NCBI GenBank assembly: GCA_002317575.1
Contig: DCIH01000045.1
Location: 4,956 to 12,782 of the forward strand
DNA from: Verrucomicrobia bacterium UBA1731
Lineage (GTDB): Bacteria > Verrucomicrobiota > Kiritimatiellia > RFP12 > UBA1067
DNA length: 7,827 bases
Direction of reading: 5' to 3'
Shown in pieces: positions 1 to 7,236 of the stretch. The notes below the pieces were generated by a model that ran no database searches, had not been told where the DNA came from, and saw only the letters and a program-made list of their open reading frames with translations. A program made the position numbers and the translations under genes. Every line of letters starts with the position of its first letter. Positions within the stretch are counted from its first letter, which is position 1.

Positions 1-770
<770 letters not shown>

Positions 771-778
771 TTTCCGCA

Positions 779-867
779 CGGGGGCGAGGGTCGTCCCCGC
801 ACGGGATGCAAACCGGGGGCGGCAACGCCCCCATTCATGAACAAAAGGAACGGGGGCGTGTCGTCCC
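779..867 (+). other. Leader with three related GGGGGCG hairpins upstream of the potD-like gene
   Basis: Three hairpins follow each other. Hairpin 1 pairs 779-787 with 791-799 (9 bp, one G-U, loop GGG). Hairpin 2 pairs 815-821 with 826-832 (7 bp, GCAA tetraloop). Hairpin 3 pairs 853-858 with 862-867 (6 bp, one G-U, loop UGU). Every left arm contains GGGGGCG, so arms can swap: 826-832 is also perfectly complementary to 852-858, which would replace hairpins 2 and 3. No T-run follows any stem, so this is not a standard intrinsic terminator for the upstream antiporter gene. It could be an attenuator-like leader, a processing site, or a cluster of genome repeats. The stems are seen directly; regulation is inference. 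Confidence 0.5.
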
Positions 868-877
868 AACGAAAGAA

Positions 878-885
878 GGAAGGAG
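878..885 (+). promoter_or_regulatory. Ribosome-binding site of the potD-like gene
   Basis: GGAAGGAG ends 7 nt before the ATG at 893. It fixes this start in preference to the ATG at 905, and the resulting protein has a proper lipoprotein signal peptide. Confidence 0.8.
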
Positions 886-892
886 CCGATAC

Positions 893-1951
893 ATGAACGG
901 GAAAATGAGGAACAAGGTCGGATGGCTGGCGGCGGGCGTGATGGCGGCTTTGGCGGGATGCGGTCCCGCGAAACCGGAATTGCACGTCTACACCTGGTGC
1001 GACTACATCGCGCCGGAAGTCATCTCCAAATTCGAATCCAAGTTCAACTGCAAGGTCGTGGTGGACACCTTCGACTCCAACGAAGCGATGTACGCCAAGC
1101 TGCAGGCCGGTTCCACGGGCTACGACATCCTGATGCCGAGCTCCTACCAGATCCCCGCGATGGCCAAGAACAAGATGATCGTTCCGCTGGACCACGCGAA
1201 GCTGCCGAACGTCCGCAAGAATTTTGCGACCGACTACGCCTCGTCGATTCTCGACCCCTCTTTCAAGTACAATGTGCCCTACATGGTCACCTACACCGGC
1301 TTCGCCTACCGCAAGGACAAGGTCGGCGACGCGCCCGTGGACAGCTGGCGCATCTTCGAGTCGCCCGCGCTCAAGGGCCGCATGTCGCTTCTTTCCGACA
1401 TGCGCGAAACGATCGGCGCGGCGCTCAAGTGCCTGGGCTATTCGCTCAACACCACATCCCAGAAGGAAGTGGACGAAGCGGTGGCGCTCGTGTTGAAGTG
1501 GAAGGAAAACATCGCCAAGTTCGACAACGAGCAGTACAAGACGGCCGTCGCCTCCGGCGAGTGGTTCGTCGGACACGGCTACTCCTCCGACTCGACGCAG
1601 ATCCTGATGGACGACGAGAAGGGCGAAGTTGCCTTTTCGCTGCCGAAGGAGGGCTTCTCCATCGCGTTCGACGAGATGGTGATCTCCGCCGACTCCAAGC
1701 AGGTCGAACTCGCGCACCAGTTCATCAACTTCGTGTACGAGCCCGAGATCGCCAAGGAGAACATGGAGTACGTCTACGCGCCGATGCCGGTGAAGCCCGC
1801 GCTCGAGATCCTCGATCCGAAGCTCAAGGGCTACGTGGCGCAGAGCGCCGAAACGCTCAAGCGCGGCGAGGTGCTGCAGGATTTCGACGACAAACCCGCG
1901 GTGCGCCAGATGTACATCAACGCCTGGGACAAGGTGAAGGCGGGCGAATGA
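893..1951 (+). CDS. potD: PotD/PotF-like polyamine-type periplasmic binding lipoprotein
   Basis: 352 residues, close to E. coli PotD (348). A lysine/arginine-rich start, a hydrophobic stretch and the lipobox LAGC put the lipidated Cys at residue 23. The body is a classic PotD fold signature: HVYTWCDYIAPEVISKFE (31-48), DTFDSNEAMYAKL (58-70), YDILMPSSYQIP (77-88) and SDMRETIGAAL (168-178). By alignment from memory, several polyamine-contacting residues of PotD are kept: W35, Y38, Y85, D169, E172, D260 and Y293. Two Trp positions look changed: the WNG region is GHGY with H228, and the residue before the F-D of IAFDE is Ala. The ligand may therefore be an altered polyamine or another cation. No PotA, PotB or PotC gene lies beside it. 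The stop overlaps the next gene's ATG, implying translational coupling. The family call is solid; the substrate is not. Confidence 0.87.
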   Translation: MNGKMRNKVGWLAAGVMAALAGCGPAKPELHVYTWCDYIAPEVISKFESKFNCKVVVDTFDSNEAMYAKLQAGSTGYDILMPSSYQIPAMAKNKMIVPLDHAKLPNVRKNFATDYASSILDPSFKYNVPYMVTYTGFAYRKDKVGDAPVDSWRIFESPALKGRMSLLSDMRETIGAALKCLGYSLNTTSQKEVDEAVALVLKWKENIAKFDNEQYKTAVASGEWFVGHGYSSDSTQILMDDEKGEVAFSLPKEGFSIAFDEMVISADSKQVELAHQFINFVYEPEIAKENMEYVYAPMPVKPALEILDPKLKGYVAQSAETLKRGEVLQDFDDKPAVRQMYINAWDKVKAGE

Positions 1952-3036
1952 AAAAGCCCCGCATCGGCATCATCGGTGCGGGCGGGATGGCCAACTACCA
2001 CGTGCCCGGCTTCCAGAAGGCCGGCGCGGCGGTGGTGGCCATTGCGGACGTCAAGCTCGAGGCCGCGCTCGCGTGCGCCGAGAAGTTTGGCGTCCCGCGC
2101 GTTTACCCCACCGTGGACGAAATGCTCCGCAAGGAGAAGCTTGACGCTGTGAGCGTCATCACGCCGAACAAGTTCCACAAGCCGCTCGTCCTCAAGGCAC
2201 TGGCGGCCGGACTGCACGTTTTCTGCGAGAAACCGCCGGCCCTGAACGCCAAGGAAGCGGCGCAGATGGCCGCCGCGGCGAAGAAGGTCGGCAAGACGCT
2301 GATGTTCGATTTCAACAACCGCGCGCGCCCCGAATCCTTCGCGATGAAGAAGGCGATCGACAAGGGACTCGTCGGGAAGATCAATTCCGCGCAGGCGCTG
2401 TGGATCCGCCGCACGGGCATCCCCGGTTTCGGCGGCTGGTTCACCACCAAGGCGCTCTCGGGCGGCGGACCGGTGATCGACCTGCTGCACATGATCGACC
2501 TCGCGCTCCATTTCATGGACTACCCCGAGCCCGCGTGGGCGCTTGCGAACATCTACGGCGATTTCATGGGCGACAAACGGTTCAAAGGGCCGTGGGGCAT
2601 TCCGGACCGCAAGGACGGCGTCTGCGACGTCGAGTCCGCGGCACACGGACTCGTCACCTTCAAGAACGGCGCGACGCTCTTCCTGCGCAACTCCTGGGCG
2701 GAGATGAACAAGCGCGAAGAGGTGAGCGTGACGTTCCAGGGCTCGAAGGCCGGCGGTCTCGTGCGGCGGCTGTTCGGCGTGGACGGCCACGACGAAACGG
2801 CCGAAGACACGTGCGAACTGTATTTTCAGGACAAGAAGGGCGGCCGCGCCGACAAGACGCTCGCCGTGTCCAAGGACGAAGCGATGGGCCGCATCCGCGC
2901 CGCCGAGAACTTCGTCAAGACGCTTCAGGGACGCGAGAAACCGCTCAACGTGCCCGAAGAAGCCGTCAAGCTCATGAAGATCATCGACGCCGTCTACGCG
3001 TCCGCCCGGCGCCAGGCGCCGGTGCGCATCCGGTAG
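1948..3036 (+). CDS. Gfo/Idh/MocA-family NAD(P)-dependent oxidoreductase
   Basis: 362 residues, usual family length. The Rossmann motif is near the N-terminus (GIIGAGGMANYH, residues 7-18). The family signature CEKPP places the expected catalytic lysine at K95. The second-domain motif GGGPVIDLLHMIDLAL (172-187) supplies D178 and H181. No signal peptide is seen, so the enzyme should act in the cytoplasm, oxidising or reducing a sugar, inositol or similar polyol-type substrate; which one cannot be read from sequence. The ATG overlaps the preceding TGA as ATGA, with GAAGG at 1936-1940 as a plausible ribosome-binding site. Odd point: the Asp-to-His spacing is D-x2-H, one residue shorter than the D-x3-H usual in this family. 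Pairing with a PotD-like lipoprotein suggests a shared ligand or pathway, but this is inference. Confidence 0.9.
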   Translation: MKKPRIGIIGAGGMANYHVPGFQKAGAAVVAIADVKLEAALACAEKFGVPRVYPTVDEMLRKEKLDAVSVITPNKFHKPLVLKALAAGLHVFCEKPPALNAKEAAQMAAAAKKVGKTLMFDFNNRARPESFAMKKAIDKGLVGKINSAQALWIRRTGIPGFGGWFTTKALSGGGPVIDLLHMIDLALHFMDYPEPAWALANIYGDFMGDKRFKGPWGIPDRKDGVCDVESAAHGLVTFKNGATLFLRNSWAEMNKREEVSVTFQGSKAGGLVRRLFGVDGHDETAEDTCELYFQDKKGGRADKTLAVSKDEAMGRIRAAENFVKTLQGREKPLNVPEEAVKLMKIIDAVYASARRQAPVRIR

Positions 3037-3054
3037 CCGGCGTCGTTCGCCACC

Positions 3055-4803
3055 GTGGAAACGCTGCTCGCCATCCGCGCCGTCGCCTGGAAGTTGGCGG
3101 ACCAGACGCTGGTCTTCGCCGACTGGGACGGATTCCGCGAGATGGCGTTGCCCGGGGACAGACCCGCGGGTCTGTTGCGCTGGTGCGCGCGGATGGCCAC
3201 GTCGCTCGGGCTTTTCGACGCGACCTGGTGGATGCCGTACGTGCTCGGCGCGTTGGCGCTCGGCGTATCCTTGCATCTGCTCATGCGCTCGCCGACCCGC
3301 GACGTCTCCGTGAGGCGGCGGTTGACGTCGCTCTTCGCCTGGTGTGTGCTCGGTTTCCTGGTCGCCTTCGCCCCGCTCGCGTTCATCGGCGATTTCCTGT
3401 GGGACGAAAAAGAACATTCCGCGCCGCTGTTCAACTTGTTCGGTCTCGTCGTTTCCTGCGGCTTGTTCGCGGCGTTTCGTTCCTGGATCCGGCGTCCGTG
3501 GGGTTTGGTGTCGGTTTGCGCGCTGTGCGCCGTGCTGTTCGTGCCGTTTGGGGCCTACGCATTGCTGGCGGGTTTGGCGTCGGCCGTTTGTGCGTGGCGC
3601 GGCAGCGTGATCCCCGGCGCGTGCGGCGCGTTGCGTTCGCCGTTCCGCGGGTGGCATTGGCTGGCGTCGGCCGCGTTTCTGTTGGCGGCGTTTCCCGCGT
3701 CCTGCGCGTGGATATACGGCGACATGGCCTGTCACATCGCCTGGCGGTATGCGCAGGGGTTTCGCCTGCCGTGCGGTCCCGTGGGGACGTTGCGCCATTC
3801 GTTTGAGATGGAACGGTGCGTGCGGGCGCGCGACTGGCGCGGCGTGATGGCGCTCGCGGACGCATACAAGGGGAGCGGCCGGGACTTCCCGCTGCGCATG
3901 GAGATCGCGTTCCGCATTCTGGCGCAGTTCCATCTGGAAACGCTGCCGGACGATCTTTTCCGTTATCCTATCCGCACCGGCCATTTCAGCACGGACGCGG
4001 ACCAGCAGTCGATGGACGGCTACCAGCTGCTCTTCGAATACGGCTTGCTTCAGCCGGCGCGGCGGAGCATTTACGAGCGCGTCTTCACGGCGGGCTGGGA
4101 ACCCGCGCACCACCTGTACCTGGGTGACATCGCCCTGTTGTGCGGCGAACGGCTGTTGGCGTATCGCAACTACCGGCAGCTCCGCCGGTGCCCGTTCCGG
4201 CGTGCGCTCGCCGACGCGCGGCTTGCGGCGCTGGCGGACGCCACGCTTTTTCCGCAGGAGGAGCTGGGCATGGTCGCGGCGGCCCATTCCGTCTGGCTGG
4301 AGATGGGAAAGGCCGTGGACGCGCCGTTCTTTTCCACGGGAAACCGCATCGAGTTGATCGCCTACAATTATTTCCGCACGCTCCGGAAGGCGCCCGAGTT
4401 CATGGCGCGCATGCTCATATCCGTGCTGCTTCTGGACGGCGACGTGCCGGTGCTCGTGCAGAACGTGCCGTGGCTGGACCGCATTACGCCGCCGCCCAAG
4501 CCCTGGCCACTGCCGGTGCAGGAGGCGATTGCGGCCTACGCGAGCACGCTCGACGACACGAAGCAGGCCGAATTCCTGTCCAGAATCCGCCCGACGGCGC
4601 TTTCTCCTCAGGCGACCATGCGGCTCGACGCGTTCAAGCGCGTGGCGAGAATACTCGGGGATTCGTTGTCGCAGAAGGACAAGGACCGCGTGCGCCGCGA
4701 CTTCGGCGACTCGTTTTTCTTTTACGATTGCTGGGTGAATCCAAGTGTTCAGCGCGCCCGTTCGGCCCAGAATCCGGACCGTCTCGACGCGGAGGGGCGG
4801 TAA
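3055..4803 (+). CDS. DUF6057-like polytopic membrane protein with C-terminal helical-repeat domain
   Basis: 582 residues, starting at GTG 3055. The preceding gene's TAG (3034-3036) is in the same frame and no start codon lies between, so the start cannot be further upstream. No clear ribosome-binding site is visible, and translation may depend on coupling across the 18-nt gap. About five membrane segments lie at residues 58-77, 92-114, 122-144, 148-180 and 199-222. A soluble part follows, rich in helical TPR-like stretches (RHSFEMERCVRARDW, LFEYGLLQPARRSIYERVF, LGDIALLCGERLLAYRNY), then NRIELIAYNYF (430-440) and a terminal FGDSFFFYDCWVN. This architecture and these phrases match DUF6057 proteins as I recall them from Bacteroidota; function is unknown. 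Those proteins often have an extra N-terminal helix, which seems missing here. The neighbouring PD40 gene supports the assignment. Confidence 0.72.
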   Translation: METLLAIRAVAWKLADQTLVFADWDGFREMALPGDRPAGLLRWCARMATSLGLFDATWWMPYVLGALALGVSLHLLMRSPTRDVSVRRRLTSLFAWCVLGFLVAFAPLAFIGDFLWDEKEHSAPLFNLFGLVVSCGLFAAFRSWIRRPWGLVSVCALCAVLFVPFGAYALLAGLASAVCAWRGSVIPGACGALRSPFRGWHWLASAAFLLAAFPASCAWIYGDMACHIAWRYAQGFRLPCGPVGTLRHSFEMERCVRARDWRGVMALADAYKGSGRDFPLRMEIAFRILAQFHLETLPDDLFRYPIRTGHFSTDADQQSMDGYQLLFEYGLLQPARRSIYERVFTAGWEPAHHLYLGDIALLCGERLLAYRNYRQLRRCPFRRALADARLAALADATLFPQEELGMVAAAHSVWLEMGKAVDAPFFSTGNRIELIAYNYFRTLRKAPEFMARMLISVLLLDGDVPVLVQNVPWLDRITPPPKPWPLPVQEAIAAYASTLDDTKQAEFLSRIRPTALSPQATMRLDAFKRVARILGDSLSQKDKDRVRRDFGDSFFFYDCWVNPSVQRARSAQNPDRLDAEGR

Positions 4804-4804
4804 A

Positions 4805-4840
4805 GAAGTTTGAAGTTGAAGGTTGAAAAGTTGAAGGTTG
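4805..4840 (+). repeat. Short imperfect tandem repeat GAA(R)GTT at the start of the PD40 gene
   Basis: About five degenerate copies of a 6-8 nt unit (GAAGTT, GAAGGTT, GAAAAGTT) run from just after the upstream stop into the next gene. They encode its lysine/valine-rich first residues (MKLKVEKLKV) and contain three in-frame TTG codons (4810, 4816, 4831) that could serve as starts. A change in copy number here would alter the N-terminus or the frame. Confidence 0.7.
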
Positions 4841-6300
4841 GCGGAATAAAATCGGTTTTGGCGCTGGCGTTCGCGCTGGCGGCATTCGCCGCGCAGGCGG
4901 CGATTGCCGTCTGGCCGGATTATGTCGGCATCACGGTGCCCACGAACATCGCGCCGCTCAACTTCAAGATCGTCCCCGAGGGGCCGGATGCCGCGGCGGC
5001 GCTCACGGCGGCGGACGGCGACCGGATCGACGCCGCCGTCGACGGCGTCGGCAATGCCCGTTGGCATGCCGCGGGCTGGCGGCGTTTCCTCGCCGCCCAC
5101 GCGGGCGAGTCCGTCGTGCTGACCGCCTCGCGCGGGGAAGACCGTCTCACGGGCACGAATTTTGTCGCGCGCCTGGGGATGGATACGCACCTTACCTACC
5201 GTCTGATCGCGCCCAGCTACACGCTCTATGACGAGCTCGGCATCTACGAACGCGATCTCACGTCGTTCGACGAGCGTCCGCTCTTCCGCAACGTCCAATT
5301 GGCGACCAAGATGTGCATAAACTGCCACACGCACAATCGGGCCGACCCGGACCAGTATCTTTTCCATGCGCGCGCGGCGTTCCCGGGCACGATGATCGTG
5401 TCGAAGAAGTGGGGCGAGCGCAAAGTGGATCTCAAGACGTCCGGATCCCTGGGTGCGGGCGTGTATCCCGCCTGGCATCCGGGCGGCGATTTCATCGTCT
5501 TTTCGATGAACGAAACGCGCCAGACGTTCTACTTCTCGAACCCTGACAAGATCGAGGTGGTCGACCTGCGCAGCGATCTGATGCTGTATTCGCTGGCCGA
5601 CAACACGGTGGCGATCATCGAAGACGATCCGTATCTGTTCGAGACGTTTCCCACCTGGAGTCCGGACGGAAAATGCCTTTTTTCGTCCCGCGCGCGCACG
5701 CCATTCACGACGATGCCCACCAACGAGACGGAACGGTTCAGCCAGTACGTGGGCCAGTACGAGAAAGTCCGCTACGATCTCGTGGTGCGCGCTTTCGACG
5801 CGAACACGCGCAGATTCTCCGAGCCCCGGATCGTCTTCGACGCGCAGAAGCAGGGTCTGAGCGCCACGTTCCCGCGCGTCTCGCCCGACGGCCGCTGGCT
5901 GGTGGCCACGGTGGGGCCGTACGGCAACTTCCACGTGTGGCACAACGACGCCGACCTGTGGCTCTTCGATCTCGCGGAGCGCAAGATGCGGCGTCTTTCC
6001 GAGCTCAATTCGCCGAAGTCGGAAAGCTACCACACCTTTTCGTCCGACGGCCACTGGATGGTGTTCAGTTCGCGCCGCGAGGACGGCACGTACACGCGCC
6101 CGTATTTCGCGCATTTTGACGCCGAAAAGGGGCGTTTCGACAAGCCGTTCCTCTTGCCCGTCGAAAACCCGGACGACCACTTCCGCCGCATGTTCTCGTA
6201 CAACGTGCCGGAGTTCAGCAACGGCCCCGTCAAGAAATCCGCCCGCGAAATGCGCAAGTTGGTGGCGCGCCAGGCCGTCCCCGCCCAACGCGCCCCGTAA
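4810..6300 (+). CDS. Secreted TolB/PD40-type beta-propeller with a single CxxCH motif
   Basis: 496 residues from TTG 4810. GGAGG at 4791-4795 is 14 nt upstream and the TTGs at 4816, 4831 and 4858 are alternatives, so the exact start is uncertain. A lysine-rich n-region, a hydrophobic core and an AQA|A cleavage site (about residue 30) form a signal peptide. A conserved opening follows (VWPDYVGITVPTNIAPLNF, 34-52), then CINCH (169-173), a c-type heme attachment motif, and a propeller with PD40 blades at YPAWHPGGDFIVFS (219-232), FPTWSPDGKCLFSS (280-293), FPRVSPDGRWLVA (354-366) and YHTFSSDGHWMVFSSR (407-422). The protein should be periplasmic or envelope-bound. Similar PD40 proteins with CINCH sit beside DUF6057 genes in Bacteroidota as I recall; their role is unknown. 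Heme binding needs a cytochrome c maturation system, not seen here, so the site might instead bind metal. It lies 6 nt after the membrane-protein gene, probably in one transcript. Confidence 0.8.
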   Translation: MKLKVEKLKVGGIKSVLALAFALAAFAAQAAIAVWPDYVGITVPTNIAPLNFKIVPEGPDAAAALTAADGDRIDAAVDGVGNARWHAAGWRRFLAAHAGESVVLTASRGEDRLTGTNFVARLGMDTHLTYRLIAPSYTLYDELGIYERDLTSFDERPLFRNVQLATKMCINCHTHNRADPDQYLFHARAAFPGTMIVSKKWGERKVDLKTSGSLGAGVYPAWHPGGDFIVFSMNETRQTFYFSNPDKIEVVDLRSDLMLYSLADNTVAIIEDDPYLFETFPTWSPDGKCLFSSRARTPFTTMPTNETERFSQYVGQYEKVRYDLVVRAFDANTRRFSEPRIVFDAQKQGLSATFPRVSPDGRWLVATVGPYGNFHVWHNDADLWLFDLAERKMRRLSELNSPKSESYHTFSSDGHWMVFSSRREDGTYTRPYFAHFDAEKGRFDKPFLLPVENPDDHFRRMFSYNVPEFSNGPVKKSAREMRKLVARQAVPAQRAP

Positions 6301-6346
6301 CGCGGCCCCTCGCAGGAGAAGCGGCGCCCTCGCCGCTTCAGAAGCG
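6301..6346 (+). repeat. Hairpin repeat, copy A
   Basis: Begins directly after the propeller gene's stop. GAAGCGGCG (6318-6326) pairs perfectly with CGCCGCTTC (6331-6339) over 9 bp, with loop CCCT. A third half-site, GAAGCG, follows at 6341-6346. The core 6315-6346 matches the reverse complement of 7556-7587 at 29 of 32 positions, and CCCCTCGCA (6306-6314) is also shared. The element lies between convergent genes and could slow transcription from both sides, but neither side has a T-run, so an intrinsic terminator is not supported. Confidence 0.75.
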
Positions 6347-6350
6347 TGTG

Positions 6351-6656
6351 TTACAGCGAGCGCAGCGAGGTGATGGCCTGTTTGCAGTTGTGGACCGAGA
6401 TGATTTCGAGCGTTGCATGCTTGACGCGATAGAACACCCGATAGTTCTTGTTGACGGTGATGTCTCGGATGACGGGCTTCTTGTCGGTGAATTCGGGCGA
6501 GACGCGTCCGGCGCGTGGAAAATCCGCGAGGGGGTCGACTGCGGCCTGAATGTCGAGCAGCCAGTCGTGCGCCGTCTGCGGGTAGTCGTATTCGGCCAGC
6601 TGTCGTGCATATTCGGCCAGTCGTCGCTTGGCTCGGGTAGACCAGACGATCTCCAT
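6351..6656 (-). CDS. RelE/ParE-superfamily type II toxin
   Basis: 101 residues. Family features in order: N-terminal IVWSTRAKRRLAEYARQL helix, PLADFPRAGR in the middle (42-51), then the strand core IRDITVNKNYRVFYRV (63-78) and LEIISVHN (83-90). Its ATG shares one base with the antitoxin's TAA (TAATG), typical of a coupled antitoxin-toxin operon. The toxin would act in the cytoplasm, either cutting mRNA at the ribosome (RelE type) or blocking gyrase (ParE type); sequence alone does not decide. The usual basic end (arginine/histidine-rich, often with Tyr) is replaced here by CKQAITSLRSL, so catalytic potency is uncertain. The stop lies 4 nt from hairpin repeat copy A. Base composition looks less GC-rich than in the operon genes, consistent with lateral transfer. 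Confidence 0.85.
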   Translation of the reverse strand: MEIVWSTRAKRRLAEYARQLAEYDYPQTAHDWLLDIQAAVDPLADFPRAGRVSPEFTDKKPVIRDITVNKNYRVFYRVKHATLEIISVHNCKQAITSLRSL

Positions 6657-6976
6657 TACTCGAATTCCTTGAGGAGTTCGGCAAAGACCTTCTTGTGCGG
6701 GATTCCCTTGCCGGCGTCAAGTTCCCGGATGCCGGCTTCGACATCGGCGCGCATTTCGAGCTGGTCGCGGATTGTCTCCCAGACGTTCCAGGTGTCCTCG
6801 AAGTCCTTGACATCCAGGACGACTTGTGCGGCTCGTCCGTTCTGGGTGATGAGTAGCGGCCGATGCGTCTCGCTCGTCTGCCGGAAGTACTGCGTCAGGT
6901 TCTGCCGGTATTCGGAAAAGGGCACGACGTCCTTGTCAAGTCGGGGACGTTTCAGCGTGTTTTGCAAGGCGGCCAT
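6656..6976 (-). CDS. Phd/YefM-family type II antitoxin
   Basis: 106 residues. The N-terminal half has the Phd/YefM DNA-binding fold: VVPFSEYRQNLTQYFRQ (18-34), then the hallmark RPLLITQNGRAAQVVL (39-54) and DVKDFE (55-60). The C-terminal helices, including DVEAGIRELDAGKG (78-91) and KVFAELLKEF, should wrap and neutralise the toxin encoded immediately downstream. AGGAG (complement of 6983-6987) lies 6 nt before the ATG and fixes the start. As in this family generally, the antitoxin probably represses its own promoter; the TGTACA operator candidate lies just upstream. Confidence in family is high; the cognate toxin is inferred from the TAATG overlap. Confidence 0.9.
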   Translation of the reverse strand: MAALQNTLKRPRLDKDVVPFSEYRQNLTQYFRQTSETHRPLLITQNGRAAQVVLDVKDFEDTWNVWETIRDQLEMRADVEAGIRELDAGKGIPHKKVFAELLKEFE

Positions 6977-7005
6977 GTTTTTCTCCTTTGATGGTGTTTG
7001 GCAGG

Positions 7006-7034
7006 AGTGTACAATATTTTGCGCAATCCGTCAA
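7006..7034 (-). promoter_or_regulatory. Promoter of the toxin-antitoxin operon
   Basis: On the minus strand TTGACG (complement of 7029-7034; 5 of 6 to sigma-70 -35) is followed after exactly 17 nt by TACACT (complement of 7006-7011; 4 of 6 to -10). The predicted transcript starts about 25 nt upstream of the antitoxin ATG and includes its AGGAG. Confidence 0.65.
7008..7025. promoter_or_regulatory. Candidate YefM-type operator: two palindromic hexamers
   Basis: TGTACA (7008-7013) overlaps the -10 box, and a second palindrome, TGCGCA (7020-7025, within TTGCGCAA), lies in the spacer. Their centres are 12 bp apart. TGTACA is the core motif recognised by E. coli YefM, whose operator also has, as I recall, two sites 12 bp apart. 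This placement would let the antitoxin block its own promoter. Repression is inference. Confidence 0.55.
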
Positions 7035-7236
7035 GGGCGAGGCCACCATGGAACCGCACGGAAACGGCATCGGCAGGGAAGCGGTTTCGGAAGATGATCG
7101 TTCCGGCTTCGCAACCGTGTGCCCCCCCCCCCTGCGTACGAGGGCGCGTCCCGTCCCCTTTGCGTACGCGGGCGCACCCCGCGCCCGCTATTCCTCACGC
7201 CACCCCACCGCCATCCCGACCAAAACCGAAAATTGA
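7035..7236. other. Non-coding stretch upstream of the toxin-antitoxin promoter
   Basis: No convincing gene. An open frame from ATG 7048 to TGA 7234 would give a 62-residue, Pro/Arg-rich peptide with no recognisable domain and only a weak ribosome-binding site, and it runs through an 11-C homopolymer. The C-rich tandem repeat annotated separately lies here. Confidence 0.5.
7122..7188 (+). repeat. Eleven-C run followed by a 28-bp imperfect tandem repeat and a GC-rich hairpin
   Basis: An uninterrupted run of 11 C (7122-7132) leads into two adjacent 28-bp units (7129-7156 and 7157-7184), identical at 21 of 28 positions and both containing TGCGTACG then GGGCGC. The second unit forms a perfect 8-bp stem, GCGGGCGC (7168-7175) with GCGCCCGC (7181-7188), loop ACCCC. 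No T-run follows. The C-run is prone to slippage and to sequencing error. Confidence 0.6.

Noticed and set aside
3034..3057. Stop-codon readthrough fusing the oxidoreductase and the DUF6057-like protein, which share a frame across TAG
   Set aside because: The joint would link a soluble enzyme to a membrane protein, both with natural ends, and a GTG start is available. Same-frame neighbours occur one time in three by chance.
1831..6813. A minus-strand open frame of about 1660 codons across the whole operon
   Set aside because: It lies antisense to four genes with clear domains and has low-complexity Arg/His/Val-rich content without domains. Long antisense frames like this arise from GC-biased third codon positions.
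7041..7051. GCCACCATGG, an exact eukaryotic Kozak match, suggesting vector or eukaryotic sequence
   Set aside because: It is a chance match: the frame that follows has no recognisable domain and the flanks are plainly bacterial.
7122..7188. CRISPR array
   Set aside because: Only two imperfect adjacent 28-bp units without unique spacers, and no cas genes nearby.
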